Origin: Paraflavitalea devenefica
GTDB lineage: Bacteria; Bacteroidota; Bacteroidia; Chitinophagales; Chitinophagaceae
DNA: 64,000 nt
Assembly: GCF_011759375.1 (NCBI RefSeq)
Contig: NZ_JAARML010000002.1
Coordinates: 1,612,001 to 1,676,000, forward strand
Direction of reading: 5' to 3'
Shown here: positions 15,819 to 24,821 of the stretch, piece by piece
Numbering within the stretch: position 1 is the stretch's first letter
Layout of the letters: each line of letters opens with the position of its first letter
Translations under genes and position numbers: made by a program
Notes under the pieces: generated by a model
What the model was told of the DNA's origin: nothing
The model's input: the letters and a program-made list of their open reading frames with translations, nothing else
Databases searched by the model: none

Positions 15819-16601
15819 ATGAAAGTGACTACTATCGGATATCATTTAGGTGACAGACTGGACCTCAAGCACATTAAACACAGCCTCACTTTTGAATGTA
15901 TCTATGCCGATCCTACTGAACTCATCTTCGAGGTAAAACACTTTTCCTGGTTTCAGGTATTTGATTATGGCAGTATCGTTTTCTTTGGCGTTGATAAAAC
16001 GCTGCAAACGGATATTATCGGTTCCGTAAGAAGGATATTGTCGCTTCCTGTCAATGAGCTCATGACGGAAGAAATTGACGTGGAAGTAAACCCGCATTCC
16101 TCTACCAAAGTACTGTTTGATAAGATCATTGTTAACCAGATAAGCCTGGACATAGCCAAGATCGTCATGCTGAATGCAGCGCAGTCGGTGGCGCTGGATT
16201 ATTACCTTGAGCAAACCAATATGATGCTGGCGCAAACCATCTACTTCAGCAATGAACTGGAAGAAAAAGGCAGGTTCTCTATCAAAGGAAAAAAACTGTT
16301 GAAGTACATCGGCAAGGCGCTTAACCTCAAGAACAAGATCGCGCAGAACCTGTACATCTTCGATAGCCCCGACATTACCTGGTACGATAAATCGCTCAAT
16401 AGCCTGCATGATCAGCTCAACAGGGAACTGGATATCAGGATCCGGTACCGCAGCCTGCAGGAAAGCCTCAGCATCATCCAGGAAAACCTGGAGATCTATA
16501 AAGACATCAACCAGCACTCGCATAGCTCCACGCTGGAATGGATCATCATCATCCTCATTGCCGTGGAAATACTGAATATCTTCGTGGAACGGATATTTTA
16601 A
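15819..16601 (+). CDS. RMD1/DUF155-family protein with C-terminal membrane anchor
   Basis: 260 residues. The pattern matches the RMD1 (DUF155) family: WFQVFDYGSIVFFGVD, then a long helical part (AQSVALDYYLEQTNMMLAQTIYFSNELEEKGRF, LNLKNKIAQNLYIFDSPDITWYD, ELDIRIRYRSLQESLSIIQENLEIYKDI) and a single membrane helix right at the end (LEWIIIILIAVEILNIFVERIF). Eukaryotic relatives are yeast Rmd1/Rmd8 and human mitochondrial RMND1, which supports mitochondrial translation. Bacterial members have no proven role. The protein should be a cytoplasmic domain tethered to the inner membrane by its tail. Confidence 0.87.
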   Translation: MKVTTIGYHLGDRLDLKHIKHSLTFECIYADPTELIFEVKHFSWFQVFDYGSIVFFGVDKTLQTDIIGSVRRILSLPVNELMTEEIDVEVNPHSSTKVLFDKIIVNQISLDIAKIVMLNAAQSVALDYYLEQTNMMLAQTIYFSNELEEKGRFSIKGKKLLKYIGKALNLKNKIAQNLYIFDSPDITWYDKSLNSLHDQLNRELDIRIRYRSLQESLSIIQENLEIYKDINQHSHSSTLEWIIIILIAVEILNIFVERIF

Positions 16602-16698
16602 ATACTTATATATGACTGCCGGGTGGGTCGTACCGGATAATACCAGGGGACTTCATCCATTGATAGGGGTTAGTAGGTGAATTCCTCCCGGATTTACA

Positions 16699-16706
16699 TA
16701 AGTTTG
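16699..16706 (+). promoter_or_regulatory. Bacteroidota -7 promoter box
   Basis: TAAGTTTG fits the TAnnTTTG consensus used by the Bacteroidota primary sigma factor and lies 28 bases before the ATG at 16735. No clear -33 element is seen, so this is a sequence match only. Confidence 0.5.
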
Positions 16707-16734
16707 CATTGGATAAACCCCTTAATTTACCTGT

Positions 16735-18675
16735 ATGAAAAGACTGTCCCTGGTTACACTGGTACTTGCCCTGCTTTCCATGTCCACCCTGGCCCAATTT
16801 CAAACTGTTGATGGAGAAGGTATTAGCCAGTCGATCGCCCTCAAAAAGATTCAGAAAAAAGCCAAATACGGCGCTTACCTTATTCAGAAAGAAGTAAGCT
16901 TCAGTACCGGTAAAGGCATCAATGGCCAGCCGGTGGCCACTGTGACCGAAAAAGGAACGGTGGAAATGGTGGCCCTGGAGAGCAAGACCAATATTGGCTA
17001 CCTGCTGCCCTATAACCAGTTTGTAAAACTGGCCGATTACGATTTTGAGATCTTCTATAAGAACAACTTTAAAAGCCAGAAATACCCTCCGCAAAAAGTA
17101 TCCCTCACAGATGAATCTATTTTCTTTGATGATAGCTACGGGCAGGTATATGGTTTCCTTGCCAACGAAACCGGTACACGCTGCCGGTTCAAATACAACT
17201 ATGAATATTCCGATGCCAAATACCTTACCCGGGTATTCTTTCACCATGGCTTCCCGGTAAAACAGAACAGCATCAGTTTTAAAGTGCCCGACTGGCTGGA
17301 ACTGGAGATCGTTGAAAAGAACTTTGCCGGATATAAAATAAAGAAGGAAGTAAAGAAAGAGAAGAACGTAAATGTGTATACCTACACGGCAGAGAACTTG
17401 TTGGGCATTAAGCAGGAGCCTTCTTCACTGGGTAGACCTTATTACCTTCCGCACCTGGTCATTACTGTGCGCAGCTACGTTGCCAACCAAAAGAAAATAA
17501 ATGGTTTTAAGTCCCTCGATGATATGTATGCCTGGTACAACTTCCTGTACAAAAAAGCCGAGAACCAGACGGATGTGCTGAAGACGCAGGTAGCCCAGTT
17601 GACCCAGGGTAAAACCACTGATGAAGACAAAGTCAAAGCCCTCTACTATTGGGTGCAGGATAACATACGCTACATTGCTTTTGAAGAGGGCTATTCCGGT
17701 TTTGTGCCACAAACTGTGCAGGAAGTATTTAAAAACAAATACGGCGATTGTAAGGGCATGGCCAACCTGCTTACAGAAATGCTGAAGCTGGCGGGCTATG
17801 ATGCGCATTTTGCCTGGATAGGCACCCGTGAAATACCATACGACCGTACCGAGATACAATCCCTTTGTGTAGATAACCATGCCATCAGTGTACTTTACCT
17901 CAAGGGGAAGACCTATTTCCTGGACGGTACCGAGAAATATGCCGCCCTGGGCAGGAATGCCTACCGCATACAGGGAAAAAATGTACTGGTGCAGCATGGC
18001 GATACCTATAAAGTAGAAAATGTGCCGCCGCCTTCGGCCGAAGATAACCAGATCGCCACCCAGGCTTCCCTGGTGCTCAAAGGCAACAAGATCAGCGGGC
18101 ATGTGAAAATGACCTTTGATGGCGAATCAAAAAACTTCTTTCATTACATCTACAACACCATTCCCGCCAATAAGCGCAAGGAATTCATCACGCACATGAT
18201 AGAGTTGAACGGTGCTAACTCGGAAGCTACCAATGTTAAAACCTCCGATTTTAAGAACCGCGATATTCCGCTGGTGCTGGAAGGCGATGTGGAGATCAGC
18301 AACCAGGTAACACAGGTGGATAAGACCTGTTACATTGGTATTGATTTCTTCCCCGGTACTTTTGCCAACTTCATTCCCGACGAAGAAAGGCAGAATCCCA
18401 TTGACATGGACAATGTATTTGTAGCCAGTGATGAAGTAACGCTCGAACTGCCGGCCAATGCCAAAATGCAGGCCGCGCCGTCCAACTTCCAGTCGGCCTT
18501 CAACAACAACAGCATGGAAGCGGCTTATACCACTGCCGGCAATAAAGTCACCCTGAAAAAGAAAATGCGCATGAATTCGCCGGTGATCAATACTGCCGAC
18601 TTTACCGCCTGGAAAGCATTCCTCAACAAGATCAAAGAATTCAACCGCAACAACGTAACCATCGGTTTGCAATAA
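16735..18675 (+). CDS. Secreted transglutaminase-like protein with intact Cys-His-Asp triad (DUF3857 type)
   Basis: 646 residues with a cleavable signal peptide (MKRLSLVTLVLALLSMSTLAQF). The first ~280 residues resemble the beta-rich DUF3857-type domain. A transglutaminase/protease-like core follows at ~290-420. The triad is complete: C339 in KYGDCKGMA, H382 in VDNHAIS and D397 in YFLDGTEKY. The last ~200 residues are a further beta-rich domain. Such proteins are found mainly in Bacteroidota, exported to the periplasm, and the fold can act as a cysteine peptidase, amidase or cross-linker; the substrate is unknown. The next gene, 40 bases on, is a relative with no triad, so the two probably form a pair. 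Confidence 0.88.
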   Translation: MKRLSLVTLVLALLSMSTLAQFQTVDGEGISQSIALKKIQKKAKYGAYLIQKEVSFSTGKGINGQPVATVTEKGTVEMVALESKTNIGYLLPYNQFVKLADYDFEIFYKNNFKSQKYPPQKVSLTDESIFFDDSYGQVYGFLANETGTRCRFKYNYEYSDAKYLTRVFFHHGFPVKQNSISFKVPDWLELEIVEKNFAGYKIKKEVKKEKNVNVYTYTAENLLGIKQEPSSLGRPYYLPHLVITVRSYVANQKKINGFKSLDDMYAWYNFLYKKAENQTDVLKTQVAQLTQGKTTDEDKVKALYYWVQDNIRYIAFEEGYSGFVPQTVQEVFKNKYGDCKGMANLLTEMLKLAGYDAHFAWIGTREIPYDRTEIQSLCVDNHAISVLYLKGKTYFLDGTEKYAALGRNAYRIQGKNVLVQHGDTYKVENVPPPSAEDNQIATQASLVLKGNKISGHVKMTFDGESKNFFHYIYNTIPANKRKEFITHMIELNGANSEATNVKTSDFKNRDIPLVLEGDVEISNQVTQVDKTCYIGIDFFPGTFANFIPDEERQNPIDMDNVFVASDEVTLELPANAKMQAAPSNFQSAFNNNSMEAAYTTAGNKVTLKKKMRMNSPVINTADFTAWKAFLNKIKEFNRNNVTIGLQ

Positions 18676-18715
18676 ACATCCTTTAGCAATAATGCAACCC
18701 TCCAAACTAATGTGC

Positions 18716-21004
18716 ATGAAAACGATCATCCTCTGCTGCCTGCTGGCTATCATAGGCGCCGGCCAGGTATACAGCCAGCAACGTATTTCCAAAAAACAGG
18801 TAGAGCTCTTTCAAAAGAACCTCGAAAAAAATCCGCTGCTGACGGAGGAGGATGCCGACTTTAAAGGCAATAACAAAGCCGCTCAGTGGGCCAGTGAAAG
18901 CGCCGTGATCCTTTGCCAGAAGACCAGCTTTAATTTTGATAAAAAAGGCGTAAGCCTGGGCAAGCGTATCGGCCGTAACATATACGGGTTGCTGACAGCG
19001 CCCTTAACGTTGGGTGCGTCCATCTACTACGCCAACGCATCTAACGAAACCAAAATACTCATTGAAGAAACAGAGCGCCGTAAAATATTGCTCAATGATA
19101 AATTCGCCCTTGAACAATACTCTGTCTTATACTTCAGGCTCTCTACCGAAGGCGATGCCTTTGCTGCCCGGGTAATTAAGAAAGATGGCGCCACAGAGCC
19201 GGTGGATATTTCGGAAGCCATCAGCGTGGAAGACATCAAGCTGGTGCCCGGTATTTTCAGGAGCTATACCGATGAGCGTTTTTCTTCTTCTTACCGCCCC
19301 ACCTACTTCAAAATAGCAGTGCCCGGTCTGGAAGAAGGGGATATCATTGAATACGAATTTAAGAACTTCAACAACCAGCAGTTCGGGTACAATCCCAGCT
19401 ACCGGGAATTTACGCCTGTTTACTACCTCTGCAACCGGGAACTGCCGGTGGCCAAACAGGTAATTGAAGTAGTAACAGAAGACGAAAAATATTTCATAGG
19501 CTATAAAAGCCTGAAAGGGGCGCCGGAATTTGTGCAAACAACCAACAAGGGCAATAAAGTATTCCGCTGGGAAGATAATAACCGGGATAAGATCACCGAT
19601 ACCCGTTATGTGAGCGAGTTTATGGAATTGCCTTCCATTAAATTCCAGGTAGTCTATGCACGCAACAGCAGCAAAAACTTTGTGTGGTTCAAGGACGAAA
19701 CGGATATGAAAAAGGACATGAGCACCGAAGAACTGGGGGAGAAGGCCAAGACCTTCTGGTTTAACCCGGCGAAACTACACCTGACCGGTGATTATACAGC
19801 GGGGCTCAGGGCCGGCATTGAATCTACGGTGGGTGATATGTACAAGACGCTCCGTAAGAAAGGCATCAAAGATGCCAGCCCGGATGAGTACGTACAAAAG
19901 ACCTATTACCTCATCAGGTCGAAGACCATGGCAGGCGGCTGGAGTGATTTTGCCTTTGCCAAAGTGTTTTCCCGCCTGCTGGAAGAGAACAGGATTGAGC
20001 ATGAAATTGTGGTAAGTGCGCCCAACAACAGGACCAACCTGAACTCCATTGCTTTCTCACAGGAAATAGCCTGGCTGGTTAAATACAAGAACAAGTATTA
20101 CACCAATCCCGGTGAACACAGCAATCCGGAAGACCTGCAGGCCTGGCTGGTGGGCAATAATGCCATCCGCTTTCCCTATAACAAGGAGGAAGCAAAAGCA
20201 GTGAGTGAAGTACTGCCGCTCACCGATACGCTGAGCAATGCCATCCTTACCCTGGTAAGCGCCCGGCTGGATGATAGCAAAGTGAACATGTCGGTGGATA
20301 AGACCGTTGAGGCAAAAGGGCTGGTAAAGGACGATATCATCGATGAAGCCCTGGCGCTGATGCCTTTTATGGAAACTGACTATAGGAACTTTGATGGTCA
20401 AAGTATGTGGGAAGGCCTCAGTATGAAACAGGAAGAAAAAGCGGCCCAGGACTTCAATGACCAGAAGAAGGAATGGAAAGAGCAGAAGCCCATCATGATG
20501 AAAGGGCTGGCAGAAAATGAATATGGGTATCAGGTAGAGAAATACGACAACTTCCGCCTGCAGCAGGATGGCAGGAGCTTTAAAAAAAGGAACTTGAAAT
20601 ACAGTGAATCCTTTGTGCTGGGCGATATGACAGCGGCTGCCGGGAATGACCTGGTGGTGGCCGTGCCTGCGTTGATGGGCTTGCAAACAAAGATCAGGAA
20701 AGAGGAGCGTAGCCGGGTATTGCCGGTGGATGTGCGTTATCCGCGCGCCCTTAACTGGAAGATCACCTTTGCTATTCCTGCCGGTTATGAAGTGAAAGGG
20801 TTGGAGAACCTGCACAAAAAAATAGAGAACAGTTGCGGCAGCTTTACCAGCATTGCCTTTGTAGAAGGTGGCAACCTCATGGTATATGCTAAAAAGATCT
20901 ATGCAGGCCGCCGCTTCGATATCGCCCAGTGGCCACAGATACTGGAAATCCTCGATGCAGCTTATGAAGTGTCACAAGCGAAGGTCGTTCTGAAGAAACT
21001 ATAA
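18716..21004 (+). CDS. Secreted DUF3857 protein with degenerate transglutaminase fold
   Basis: 762 residues from the ATG at 18716 (MKTIILCCLLAIIGAGQVYSQQ, a signal peptide). An in-frame ATG at 18692 would add 8 residues. DUF3857 region at ~130-330 (RPTYFKIAVPGLEEGDIIEYEFKNF). The part matching the transglutaminase core has GGWSDFAFAKVFSRLLEENRI where GDCKGMA is expected, FSQEIAWLVKY where the His motif should be, and YTNPGEHS in place of LDGT, so all three catalytic residues are gone. It is probably a binding or scaffold partner of the preceding enzyme, with which it shares direction and close spacing. A long GC-rich hairpin follows. Confidence 0.85.
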   Translation: MKTIILCCLLAIIGAGQVYSQQRISKKQVELFQKNLEKNPLLTEEDADFKGNNKAAQWASESAVILCQKTSFNFDKKGVSLGKRIGRNIYGLLTAPLTLGASIYYANASNETKILIEETERRKILLNDKFALEQYSVLYFRLSTEGDAFAARVIKKDGATEPVDISEAISVEDIKLVPGIFRSYTDERFSSSYRPTYFKIAVPGLEEGDIIEYEFKNFNNQQFGYNPSYREFTPVYYLCNRELPVAKQVIEVVTEDEKYFIGYKSLKGAPEFVQTTNKGNKVFRWEDNNRDKITDTRYVSEFMELPSIKFQVVYARNSSKNFVWFKDETDMKKDMSTEELGEKAKTFWFNPAKLHLTGDYTAGLRAGIESTVGDMYKTLRKKGIKDASPDEYVQKTYYLIRSKTMAGGWSDFAFAKVFSRLLEENRIEHEIVVSAPNNRTNLNSIAFSQEIAWLVKYKNKYYTNPGEHSNPEDLQAWLVGNNAIRFPYNKEEAKAVSEVLPLTDTLSNAILTLVSARLDDSKVNMSVDKTVEAKGLVKDDIIDEALALMPFMETDYRNFDGQSMWEGLSMKQEEKAAQDFNDQKKEWKEQKPIMMKGLAENEYGYQVEKYDNFRLQQDGRSFKKRNLKYSESFVLGDMTAAAGNDLVVAVPALMGLQTKIRKEERSRVLPVDVRYPRALNWKITFAIPAGYEVKGLENLHKKIENSCGSFTSIAFVEGGNLMVYAKKIYAGRRFDIAQWPQILEILDAAYEVSQAKVVLKKL

Positions 21005-21012
21005 TTGAAGAA

Positions 21013-21055
21013 GCGAGTGGCTAGTGGGGCGCGCAAAAGCCCACTAGCCACTCGC
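21013..21055. terminator. Perfect 16-bp hairpin between convergent genes
   Basis: GCGAGTGGCTAGTGGG (21013-21028) pairs fully with CCCACTAGCCACTCGC (21040-21055). It lies 9 bases after the DUF3857 gene and 20 bases beyond the end of the opposing PEP synthase gene. There is no T-run, but the stem is very stable and could stop both transcripts. Confidence 0.65.
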
Positions 21056-21074
21056 CTCTTACCACTCGCCATAA

Positions 21075-23510
21075 CTATGCTATCAACACCTTCATACGCT
21101 GTTCTATACTATGAATAGCTTTTACTGTTTTATAATAAGAATCCGGCGTTACAGAAATAGAATCAATACCCATCTCTACCAGGAACTGTGCAAAATCCGG
21201 GAAATCCGAAGGCCCCTGTCCGCAAATACCTACCGGGATATCAGCTTCCCGCGCAGCCGTGATCAGCATGCTGATCATCGATTTCACGGCCTCATTGCGT
21301 TCATCATAAATATGCGCTACCAGCGAGGAGTCACGGTCCAGCCCCAGCACCAGTTGGGTGAGATCATTGGAGCCAATCGAAAAGCCATCAATATGGCGGG
21401 CAAACTGCCGGGCCATAATAATATTGGAAGGCAGCTCTGCCATCAGTACCACTTCCAGTCCTTCCTGGCCACGTTCCAGTCCGCCTTCCTTCATGGCATC
21501 ATATACCTGCAATAATTCCTTCACCGTACGGCAGAAGGGGATCATGGCTACTACATTCTTCAGGCCCATCTTTTCACGCGCCATTTTAATAGCCTTGCAT
21601 TCCAGCAGGAAGGCTTCCTTATATTGGGGAGAATAATAGCGGGAGGCGCCGCGCCAGCCGATCATCGGATTTTCTTCTTCCGGTTCAAAATGACAGCCGC
21701 CCAGCAGGTTAAAATACTCATTGCTCTTAAAGTCGGAGAAGCGTACCAGTACCTTATGCGGGTAGAAGGCCGCTGCTATCTTGGCAATACCCTGGGAGAG
21801 CTTCTGTACAAAAAAGTCAGCCTCGTTCTGATAACCCCTGGTAATATCGTTGATCGCTGCCGTGAGGGGGGCATCCTGCAGTTCATGGTGGTGCAGGAGG
21901 GCCAGTGGATGCACTTTAATATAATTGTTGATGATAAACTCTTCCCGGGCCAGTCCCACGCCTTTGGAGGGTAGGTGAGCGAAGCGGAAAGCCATATCGG
22001 GCGAAGCTACATTCAGCAGGATAGGGGTGTCTACTTCCGGAAAAGTGCTCAGGTCGTAAGACACCGTTTGAAAAGGAATAATGCCATCATAGATCAATCC
22101 GGCTTCTCCTTCTGCACAGGAAGCGGTGATCACCTGTGCTTCCTGTAAGACCTCGGTGGCATTGCCGCATCCTACAATAGCCGGCACACCCATTTCACGG
22201 GCCACAATAGCGGCGTGGCAGGTCCTGCCTCCCTTATTCGTAATAATGGCGGCCGCTTTTTTCATAATGGGTTCCCAGTCGGGATCGGTCATCTCTGTTA
22301 CCAGCACATCTCCTTTTTCAAAGACCAGCCGGTGAATATCCTGTGTTTGCAGGGAATGCAGTACCCTTACCTTGCCGCTGGCGATCTTATCGCCTACGGC
22401 AATACCTTTCGCTAAGATCTTGCCCGCCCTGGTAATATCCTGTATGGTATATTCTGTAATAGTACCGGGTGGGCGGCGGGAATGGATCGTCTCGGGCCGG
22501 GCCTGTACAATATATAATTCTTTCGTGGCGCCATCTACCGCCCACTCCACATCCATCGGGCACCAGCGCTGGTGCAGGCTGGAATAATACTTTTCAATAG
22601 CCATTACCCATTGGCTCAACTGTAATACGATATTATCTGGTATACAAAAGCTGTCCCTCTCATGCAGGCTGGTGCTGATGGTAGCTACGCGCTCGCCGGG
22701 CTCATCGCCATACACCATCTTTTTATCTTTTGTGCCCATCTTCTTTTCAATAATGGCGGCATAGCCTTTTTGCAGGGCCGGCTTGAATACAATGAATTCA
22801 TCCGGCGATACAGTTCCCTGTACTACCAGTTCGCCAAGGCCAAAAGCGCCATTGATCACAATGGCCTCTTTAAAGCCGCTTTCAGTATCCAGGGAGAAAG
22901 CGACGCCCGAAGCGCCGAGATCAGACCGTACCATCTTTTGCACACATACGGAAAGGCCCACCTTAAAATGATCATACCCCAAACGCTGCCGGTAGCTGAT
23001 GGCCCTGTCGGTAAACAGGGAAGCAAAGCAGTGCTTCACGGAATACAGCAACTGGTCGATGCCTTTTACATTGAGGTAGGTATCCTGTTGTCCGGCAAAG
23101 GAAGCATCCGGCAGGTCTTCTGCTGTAGCGGATGAACGCACAGCCACATCGGCGCAGAGCTGTTTATACTGATCAGACAATGCATCGTATGCATCACTGA
23201 TCAGGTCGATCATTTCCGGGGGGAAAGGACTGCGGGTGATCAGTTCACGCACCGTAGCAGCGGCCTGTTGAAGCGAAGCGATATCATCGGGTTGGATAGC
23301 GCCGATAATGTGCTGGATCCTTTCTTCGAGGTTATTAAAACGGATAAACCGGGTATACCCCGTTACCGTAATAATAAATCCCTGCGGGATCTTCACGCCA
23401 AGCGGCGTAAGGTGTTGCAGCATTTCTCCGAGGGAAGCGTTCTTGCCGCCTACCAGGGCTATATCCCCGATGCCGGCTTCGCTAAGTGGCATGATCATCC
23501 GTTTTGACAT
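21075..23510 (-). CDS. ppsA: Phosphoenolpyruvate synthase (pyruvate, water dikinase)
   Basis: 811 residues from the ATG at 23510 (MSKRMIMPLSEAGIGDIALVGGKNASLGEML). The frame remains open to 23672, but that extension has no homology look. Three parts: an ATP-grasp nucleotide-binding domain (~1-330, ending in VQARPETIHSR), a mobile phosphohistidine domain (GGRTCHAAIVAREMGVPAIVGCG, catalytic His) and a PEP-utilising TIM barrel (VLVRFSDFKSNEYFNLLGG, GFSIGSNDLTQLVLGLDRDS, and VGICGQGPSDFPDF with the active-site Cys). Reaction: pyruvate + ATP + water to PEP + AMP + phosphate, the entry to gluconeogenesis from pyruvate. That is relevant because the fucose pathway in this window ends in pyruvate. Length is normal. 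Confidence 0.96.
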   Translation of the reverse strand: MSKRMIMPLSEAGIGDIALVGGKNASLGEMLQHLTPLGVKIPQGFIITVTGYTRFIRFNNLEERIQHIIGAIQPDDIASLQQAAATVRELITRSPFPPEMIDLISDAYDALSDQYKQLCADVAVRSSATAEDLPDASFAGQQDTYLNVKGIDQLLYSVKHCFASLFTDRAISYRQRLGYDHFKVGLSVCVQKMVRSDLGASGVAFSLDTESGFKEAIVINGAFGLGELVVQGTVSPDEFIVFKPALQKGYAAIIEKKMGTKDKKMVYGDEPGERVATISTSLHERDSFCIPDNIVLQLSQWVMAIEKYYSSLHQRWCPMDVEWAVDGATKELYIVQARPETIHSRRPPGTITEYTIQDITRAGKILAKGIAVGDKIASGKVRVLHSLQTQDIHRLVFEKGDVLVTEMTDPDWEPIMKKAAAIITNKGGRTCHAAIVAREMGVPAIVGCGNATEVLQEAQVITASCAEGEAGLIYDGIIPFQTVSYDLSTFPEVDTPILLNVASPDMAFRFAHLPSKGVGLAREEFIINNYIKVHPLALLHHHELQDAPLTAAINDITRGYQNEADFFVQKLSQGIAKIAAAFYPHKVLVRFSDFKSNEYFNLLGGCHFEPEEENPMIGWRGASRYYSPQYKEAFLLECKAIKMAREKMGLKNVVAMIPFCRTVKELLQVYDAMKEGGLERGQEGLEVVLMAELPSNIIMARQFARHIDGFSIGSNDLTQLVLGLDRDSSLVAHIYDERNEAVKSMISMLITAAREADIPVGICGQGPSDFPDFAQFLVEMGIDSISVTPDSYYKTVKAIHSIEQRMKVLIA

Positions 23511-23817
23511 GTGTTGTTGTTTTTCAGGTGAAGAGCAGGCAATAGCTACCCTGCTCATATTTTTTATGAGTATTAATAGATAGGGATCACTGGACTTTGG
23601 GATTACAATGAAAGAAACAGCAGGCAAAGAAGCATGCTGCCGCATGTATGCCTGACCTGTTTTAGCAACCAATCCGGTAATTGAATTGCTTATTCAAAAA
23701 TAGTCGCAAACGCCAGAACATCTTACCATCCTATTACCCAGTTTTTGTACTATCTTACCATCTGAAAGAGAATTTTCCCCCTGTTTTATACCAGTAAAGT
23801 ATTAAAATCGTTTTAGC
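23511..23817. promoter_or_regulatory. Divergent promoter region with an 11-bp direct repeat
   Basis: A 307-base gap between the PEP synthase start and the AraC-type start. It holds two exact copies of ATCTTACCATC (23720-23730 and 23752-23762), 32 bases apart start to start, close to three helical turns. AraC-family proteins usually bind direct repeats on one face of DNA, so this is a candidate site for autoregulation of the gene at 23818. Confidence 0.55.
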
Positions 23818-24690
23818 ATGAAGCCGCACTTAATGAAGATCCACCTGGAAGCGGAACATTCTTTCAGTGTACGACATGATATAGCACCGCATTTCTACAA
23901 CCACTGGCATTATCATCCGGAACTGGAACTGGTGCATATCATTAAAGGCTATGGGCGGCAGTTCATTGGCGATCACATCCATCATTTCAAGGCCAATGAT
24001 ATGATCCTGCTGGGCGCCGATCTGCCCCACCTGTGGCGCAGTGATGAAAAATTCCTGCGCAAGAATTCCACATTGCAGATGGAAGCCATTATTGTACACT
24101 TTACGCCCGGCTGCCTGGGAGCGGATTTCTTTAAGCTGCCGGAGAACAAAGACCTGCTGAAGCTCTTTGACAAAGCGCAACAGGGCGTGCGGATCAAGAA
24201 TCAAACCAGGATAGCAGTGGCCGGCCTGATGCAGCAACTGGTAGCGGCCCGCAAAAGCGAACGTATTATCTTACTTATGCAGATACTGCATGCGATCGCT
24301 TCTTCCAAACAAACCAAAACCGTATGCAGCAAGGGATTTGAATTCCATTACAATGAAGTGGAAGCCGACCGCATGAATAATATATACCAGTACATCATGA
24401 AGAACTTTTCCCGTGAGATCACCCTGGAGCAAATTGCCAAGGTGGCGCATATCAGTCCTAACTCCTTCTGCCGTTACTTTAAATCACGCATTAAGAAAAC
24501 CTTCTCCCGCTTCCTAATGGAAGTGCGCATTGGTCATGCCTGTAAGCTGTTGGCCGAAACCCATAAAACAATAGCAGAAGTATGTTATGAAAGCGGCTTC
24601 AATAACTTCTCCAACTTCAACCGTCATTTCAAAGCCATTACCGGCAAAACGCCCATGGCCCATAGAAAGCATTACCAGGAGATGAAGTAA
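23818..24690 (+). CDS. AraC-family regulator with N-terminal cupin sensor
   Basis: 290 residues. N-terminal cupin (~8-100): HFYNHWHYHPELELVHIIKGYGRQFIGDHIHHFKANDMILLGADLPHLWRSD, with the usual His/Glu pocket. C-terminal double helix-turn-helix (~185-288): SREITLEQIAKVAHISPNSFCRYFKSRIKKTFSRFLMEVRI and IAEVCYESGFNNFSNFNRHFKAITGKTPMAHRKHY. The family usually senses a sugar or related small molecule and activates neighbouring genes. The next gene, 131 bases on, is the galactose-oxidase-like protein, which is a natural target. PEP synthase diverges from it. Two direct repeats sit just upstream. Confidence 0.93.
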   Translation: MKPHLMKIHLEAEHSFSVRHDIAPHFYNHWHYHPELELVHIIKGYGRQFIGDHIHHFKANDMILLGADLPHLWRSDEKFLRKNSTLQMEAIIVHFTPGCLGADFFKLPENKDLLKLFDKAQQGVRIKNQTRIAVAGLMQQLVAARKSERIILLMQILHAIASSKQTKTVCSKGFEFHYNEVEADRMNNIYQYIMKNFSREITLEQIAKVAHISPNSFCRYFKSRIKKTFSRFLMEVRIGHACKLLAETHKTIAEVCYESGFNNFSNFNRHFKAITGKTPMAHRKHYQEMK

Positions 24691-24821
24691 ACTACCACTT
24701 CGTGGTATTGCTGCTCCACACTTTTGTGGTTAGCTTTACTGTACGTTTATTGAACTGCCTGTGTTCTGTCCCCTATAGCAATCATTCCCTGCGCGTTATT
24801 CTTCACCTTAAAATCAACCTC

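Noticed and set aside
20057..20815. A 252-codon minus-strand frame in the second DUF3857 gene.
   Set aside because: Antisense shadow rich in His, Phe and Ile; the plus frame has signal peptide and domain pattern.
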